19,401 bases of DNA from DUZB01 sp964407525 (GTDB lineage Bacteria; Desulfobacterota; DSM-4660; Desulfatiglandales; Desulfatiglandaceae), in contig CAYOWC010000064.1 of NCBI GenBank assembly GCA_964407525.1, forward strand, positions 1 to 19,401, in the 5' to 3' direction. The notes under the pieces were generated by a model. The model had not been told where the DNA came from. It saw nothing but the letters and a program-made list of their open reading frames with translations, and ran no database searches. A program made the translations under genes and the position numbers. Positions 17,165-19,401 of the stretch are shown here, piece after piece; within the stretch, counting starts at the first letter, position 1, and each line of letters begins with the position of its first letter.

Positions 17165-17327
17165 ATGCAATTAGCGGTTAGCCGTTACTTAGCCGCACAA
17201 AATCAGTGACTTACGGTGCAACAGGTTCGCATCAAAAAGTGAGAGCCTCAACATGGAAAAAAGTTATCCAAATGTTTGATATCTTTAAACTAACAGCTAA
17301 TAGCTAAAAGCTAATTGCAGCTTTTAG
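17165..17327 (+). repeat. Inverted-repeat element, copy B (163 bp)
   Basis: Second copy of the element at 9813-9978, in the same orientation. It keeps the terminal inverted repeats, the right-end hairpin (CTAAAAGCT 17304-17312 with AGCTTTTAG 17319-17327) and the inner hairpin, here AGGTTC (17223-17228) with GAGCCT (17243-17248), so that one pair becomes G-U. It begins directly after the RND stop and ends 11 bp before the AAGGAGG of the next gene; copy A ends 13 bp before its ribosome binding site. Confidence 0.85.
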
Positions 17328-17349
17328 GTATGACGATTAAGGAGGAACC

Positions 17350-17637
17350 ATGACACTGAGCAATGAGGAAAAATGGGTTTGGGTGTTCGTTCAGGATCCG
17401 GAGGGAAATGAGCAGTTTCTGGGGCAGGTGGATGAATCGGAAGGTATTTCCTTTATTCCCGTATTTTTAGAAAAGGATGATGCTATGCAGTGCCTGGGGA
17501 GGATGGCCCGAGAAAAGGGGAAAAAATATGAAATTCAAGCTATTACATTGAAAGATATTCAGTTCAATGCGTCGGAAAAAGGATTCAGTGTCTTTCTGCT
17601 GAACAGTGAAGGGGAACCTCTGGAAAAATTCCAGTAA
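17350..17637 (+). CDS. Small cytoplasmic protein of unknown function
   Basis: A 95-residue acidic protein with no signal peptide or membrane segment. It reads as alternating strands and helices: EKWVWVFVQDPEGNEQFLGQ, ISFIPVFLEKDDAMQCLGRM, KYEIQAITLKDI and GFSVFLLNSEGEPLEKF. The layout (a strand, then FIPVFLEKDDA, then a helix) recalls SseB-like or other small alpha/beta domains, but I cannot assign a family with confidence. Start ATG 17350 is strongly supported by AAGGAGG at 17339-17345, the best ribosome binding site in the window. It stands alone between repeat element B and the kor promoter region, so its neighbours say little about its role. It is likely a real, well-translated gene. Confidence 0.8.
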   Translation: MTLSNEEKWVWVFVQDPEGNEQFLGQVDESEGISFIPVFLEKDDAMQCLGRMAREKGKKYEIQAITLKDIQFNASEKGFSVFLLNSEGEPLEKFQ

Positions 17638-17661
17638 CACCTGGAAAAACGGTTAGGTATT

Positions 17662-17690
17662 GGCTGTTAGCTAACGGCTAACGGCTAAAA
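17662..17690 (+). repeat. Heptad-type repeat cluster related to the element ends
   Basis: The segment contains GTTAGCTAAC, a perfect 10-bp palindrome, followed by GCTAACG and GCTAAAA units. The same GCTAA/TTAGC heptads build the terminal repeats of elements A and B. It looks like a decayed end or a seed of the same repeat family, placed just after the stop of the small gene. Confidence 0.55.
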
Positions 17691-17709
17691 TCTGACTGTG
17701 ACTTCTGAT

Positions 17710-17756
17710 AGCCTGTTGGAGGCTTCCGGAAAATTCCGGTTTCCAAAGAACAGGCT
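17710..17756 (+). terminator. Long nested hairpin, possible terminator-like structure
   Basis: AGCCTGTT (17710-17717) pairs with AACAGGCT (17749-17756); inside, CCGGAA pairs with TTCCGG across two A. No T-run follows, so it is not a standard intrinsic terminator. It could end transcription by another route, stabilise the upstream mRNA 3' end, or be a DNA-level repeat. It lies between the small orphan gene and the kor promoter. Confidence 0.4.
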
Positions 17757-17864
17757 GTCGCAGATGCTTCCTTTTCCTTATAGGTGAATACGGCTCTTAG
17801 GCACAACCCTTGAGAAAAACCATTCGGTATCTCTGCATTTCATCCTTCCTGTCAATTTTTTATC

Positions 17865-17892
17865 TTGACATGCTCTCCCTAGAGTCTATAAT
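17865..17892 (+). promoter_or_regulatory. Sigma-70-type promoter for korD-korA
   Basis: A consensus -35 TTGACA (17865-17870) and consensus -10 TATAAT (17887-17892) are separated by 16 bp. Transcription would start near 17899, about 48 bases before the korD ATG. This is the clearest promoter in the window, and such a full consensus match predicts strong, largely constitutive expression. Confidence 0.85.
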
Positions 17893-17946
17893 TCAAACTT
17901 TTGAAGAAAAAAGTCTCAATTTTGGAGGATTTTAAAGGAAGGGCGT

Positions 17947-18210
17947 ATGAATTTATGGCGGGTTCCACTTGATTTCGAAGATAACCAAGTCTCTACCGGT
18001 ATCGTTCACATACTTGAAGATCGTTGTAAAGGATGCGGATACTGTATAGAGTTTTGTCCCTGTGAGGTCCTCTGTTTTTCTTCTCACTTCAATAGTAAAG
18101 GTTACCACCCTCCCTCTGTCAAAAAGCCGGAGGCCTGTGTGAATTGCCACTACTGTGAGATTATATGTCCGGAATTTGCTATTTTCTCCGTTGAAGCCCC
18201 CCCCCATTAA
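17947..18210 (+). CDS. korD: 2-oxoacid:ferredoxin oxidoreductase delta-type subunit (2x4Fe-4S ferredoxin)
   Basis: An 87-residue ferredoxin-like protein with two complete CxxCxxCxxxCP motifs: C27, C30, C33, C37 and C64, C67, C70, C74. Each would bind one 4Fe-4S cluster. Small proteins like this act as the electron-carrying delta subunit of 2-oxoglutarate or other 2-oxoacid:ferredoxin oxidoreductases, oxidising a 2-oxoacid to its acyl-CoA in the cytoplasm. The ATG follows AAGGAAGGG at 17935-17943, and a consensus promoter lies upstream. The alpha-type subunit begins 48 bp downstream, giving the usual korD-korA order. The exact substrate (2-oxoglutarate, pyruvate or branched-chain 2-oxoacids) cannot be fixed from this subunit, so the symbol is by context. 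Cluster binding is certain by motif. Confidence 0.88.
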   Translation: MNLWRVPLDFEDNQVSTGIVHILEDRCKGCGYCIEFCPCEVLCFSSHFNSKGYHPPSVKKPEACVNCHYCEIICPEFAIFSVEAPPH

Positions 18211-18258
18211 CAAATTCCATTACACAGAAATTTGCAGCGTAGCAAAACTGGAGAAGCC

Positions 18259-19401
18259 ATGAGTAAAGCGGTTCATACAGGGGAGTATTTTATGACGGGA
18301 GATGTTGCCTGCGCTGAAGGCGCTGTAGCTGCAGGCTGCAGATTCTTTGGAGCGTACCCCATCACGCCTGCCACGGAGATAGCTGAACACATTTCAGGCC
18401 GTTTGCCGGAAGTGGGCGGCACTTTTATTCAAATGGAAGATGAAATTGCAGCCATGGCCTCCGTGATCGGTGCATCATGCGCGGGCGTCAAGAGTATGAC
18501 CGCCACTTCAGGACCAGGTTTCAGCCTGATGATGGAAAACATCGGTCTTGCAGTTATAACGGAGACTCCCTGTGTGGTTGTCAACGTGCAGCGGGCCGGT
18601 CCTTCAACGGGACTCCCCACACAGGGAGCTCAGGGAGATATGATGCAGGTTAAATGGGGGTCCCACGGGGACTATGAAATCATTGCCCTTGCGCCTTCCT
18701 CCCCCCAGGAAATATTTTACCAGACTATCGAAGCCTTTAATCTGAGCGAAACCTATCGTGTGCCGGTGTTTATTATGACCGATGAGATGATCGGTCACCT
18801 TAGTGAGAGGGTTATCATTCCTGATGAGAAAGCCATTAAGACGGTTTCGAGGGTCAAACCAAAAGGCAGGAAGGACCGTTTCAGGCCTTTTGCCCCCGGA
18901 CTCCATGGTGTTGCCCCCATGGCTGCTGCCGGTGAGGGATACAATATCCATGTGACGGGATTAACCCATGACGAAAAGGGATATCCTGCCATGACAGTGG
19001 AAGCCCAGGAGACCATGATGGCGCAACTCATGGGAAAAATAAAAGGGAACCTGGATGATATCATCCGGACGGAATCCTACAGGTTGGAGGATGCTGAGAT
19101 TGTGGTGGTTTCCTATGGCGTTTCGGCCCGGACGAGCCTGGCTGCAGTGGATGAGGCCCGTGAACAGGGAATCAAGGTCGGTTTGTTTCGCCTGATAACC
19201 GTGTGGCCTTTTCCCGAGGAACAGATCCGGGAGCTTGCGGGAAGGGTCAAGGGGTTTTTGACTGTGGAAATCAATATGGGACAGATCCACCGGGAAGTAG
19301 AGCGATGTGCGAACGGAGAAGCATCTGCTTTTCTTGTGGGTCACCCGGGGGGCACGATTATTACTCCGGAAGAGGTGGTCGGCAGACTGCACGAATTGTT
19401 C
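18259..19401 (+). CDS. korA: 2-oxoacid:ferredoxin oxidoreductase alpha subunit (frame open at window end)
   Basis: The frame is open for 381 codons to the window edge without a stop. Family motifs are clear: YPITPATE (33-40) in the pyrimidine/TPP-dimer region, a following MEDEIAAMASVIGAS, TATSGPGFSLM, and QRAGPSTGLPTQGAQGDM. The second half contains THDEKGYPAM and VVSYGVSARTS, as in KorA-type alpha subunits that contain the fused gamma-like portion's partner regions. With korD and a KorB expected just downstream, it makes a TPP- and iron-sulfur-dependent enzyme for reversible oxidative decarboxylation of a 2-oxoacid using ferredoxin, typical of anaerobes (reverse TCA or amino-acid use). KorA proteins are about this long, so the stop is probably just beyond the edge. 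The start is ATG 18259, with GGAG at 18250-18253. Substrate choice between 2-oxoglutarate and other 2-oxoacids is not certain. Confidence 0.93.
   Translation, partial: MSKAVHTGEYFMTGDVACAEGAVAAGCRFFGAYPITPATEIAEHISGRLPEVGGTFIQMEDEIAAMASVIGASCAGVKSMTATSGPGFSLMMENIGLAVITETPCVVVNVQRAGPSTGLPTQGAQGDMMQVKWGSHGDYEIIALAPSSPQEIFYQTIEAFNLSETYRVPVFIMTDEMIGHLSERVIIPDEKAIKTVSRVKPKGRKDRFRPFAPGLHGVAPMAAAGEGYNIHVTGLTHDEKGYPAMTVEAQETMMAQLMGKIKGNLDDIIRTESYRLEDAEIVVVSYGVSARTSLAAVDEAREQGIKVGLFRLITVWPFPEEQIRELAGRVKGFLTVEINMGQIHREVERCANGEASAFLVGHPGGTIITPEEVVGRLHELF

Larger units (their letters stand above)
17638..17864. other. Intergenic region between the small orphan gene and the kor promoter
   Basis: Together with the promoter and leader up to 17946 this is about 309 bp with no credible gene. 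It holds heptad-type repeats (17662-17690) and a long hairpin (17710-17756). Between 17757 and 17864 I see only AT-rich sequence with no further structure. Confidence 0.7.

Noticed and set aside
9904..17279. Eight-codon ORF inside both repeat elements (MEKSHSNA in copy A, 9904-9930; MEKSYPNV in copy B, 17253-17279)
   Set aside because: The start, stop and length are shared, but there is no convincing ribosome binding site, and the three codon differences are all amino-acid changing, so coding selection is not supported.
1..19401. tRNA or rRNA genes
   Set aside because: No cloverleaf-like segment or conserved rRNA stretch was recognised by eye on either strand; intergenic space is short and accounted for.

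Overview
The window looks like a surface-glycan locus from an anaerobic, Gram-negative bacterium of moderate G+C, followed by the start of a 2-oxoacid:ferredoxin oxidoreductase operon. A deltaproteobacterium (Desulfobacterota, sulfate-reducing or syntrophic) is my best guess. It rests on the ferredoxin-linked korD-korA pair, the AlgI/AlgX-type envelope acetylation genes, the RND pump and the general protein flavour; there is no 16S or other marker gene here. All convincing genes are on the + strand.

Layout. (1) 3-9822 is a tightly packed glycan run: a methyltransferase with two C-terminal GW-x-AD repeats (5' end probably outside the window), a GT2 glycosyltransferase with a C-terminal coiled coil, a two-headed GT2 glycosyltransferase, a large membrane sulfatase-like protein, a 74-aa membrane protein with a YLDPGTGS motif, and a NoeA-like methyltransferase. 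(2) 9813-9978 is a 166-bp inverted-repeat element (copy A). (3) 10007-17161 holds a GT2 glycosyltransferase, an AlgI-type MBOAT O-acyltransferase, an AlgX/AlgJ-type SGNH protein and a full-length RND transporter, with short gaps. (4) 17165-17327 is copy B of the element, followed by a small orphan gene. (5) From 17638 there is an intergenic stretch with heptad repeats, a long hairpin and a strong sigma-70-type promoter. The promoter drives korD (two 4Fe-4S clusters) and korA, whose reading frame is still open at the window end.

The most important correction is structural. Both 100-N gaps (5059-5158 and 6739-6838) are flanked by exact 55-bp duplications. Collapsing each duplication removes 155 bp per site and joins three apparently separate reading frames into one gene of about 972 codons (4899-8127). 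Read literally, the window shows two or three broken genes; I read it as one intact membrane sulfatase-like protein with a C-terminal beta-rich region and two 132-residue repeats.

How the parts may work together (inference): the glycosyltransferases extend a lipid-linked or surface glycan; the methyltransferases cap or decorate it; the membrane sulfatase-like enzyme may transfer or remove a phospho- or sulfo-substituent; AlgI plus the AlgX-like protein O-acetylate it. No flippase, polymerase, ABC exporter or nucleotide-sugar gene lies in the window, so the locus must extend upstream or rely on genes elsewhere. The most novel-looking items are the GW-x-AD repeat shared by a methyltransferase and the sulfatase-like protein, the sulfatase/YLDPGTGS/methyltransferase trio, and the pair of structured elements placed just before ribosome binding sites.
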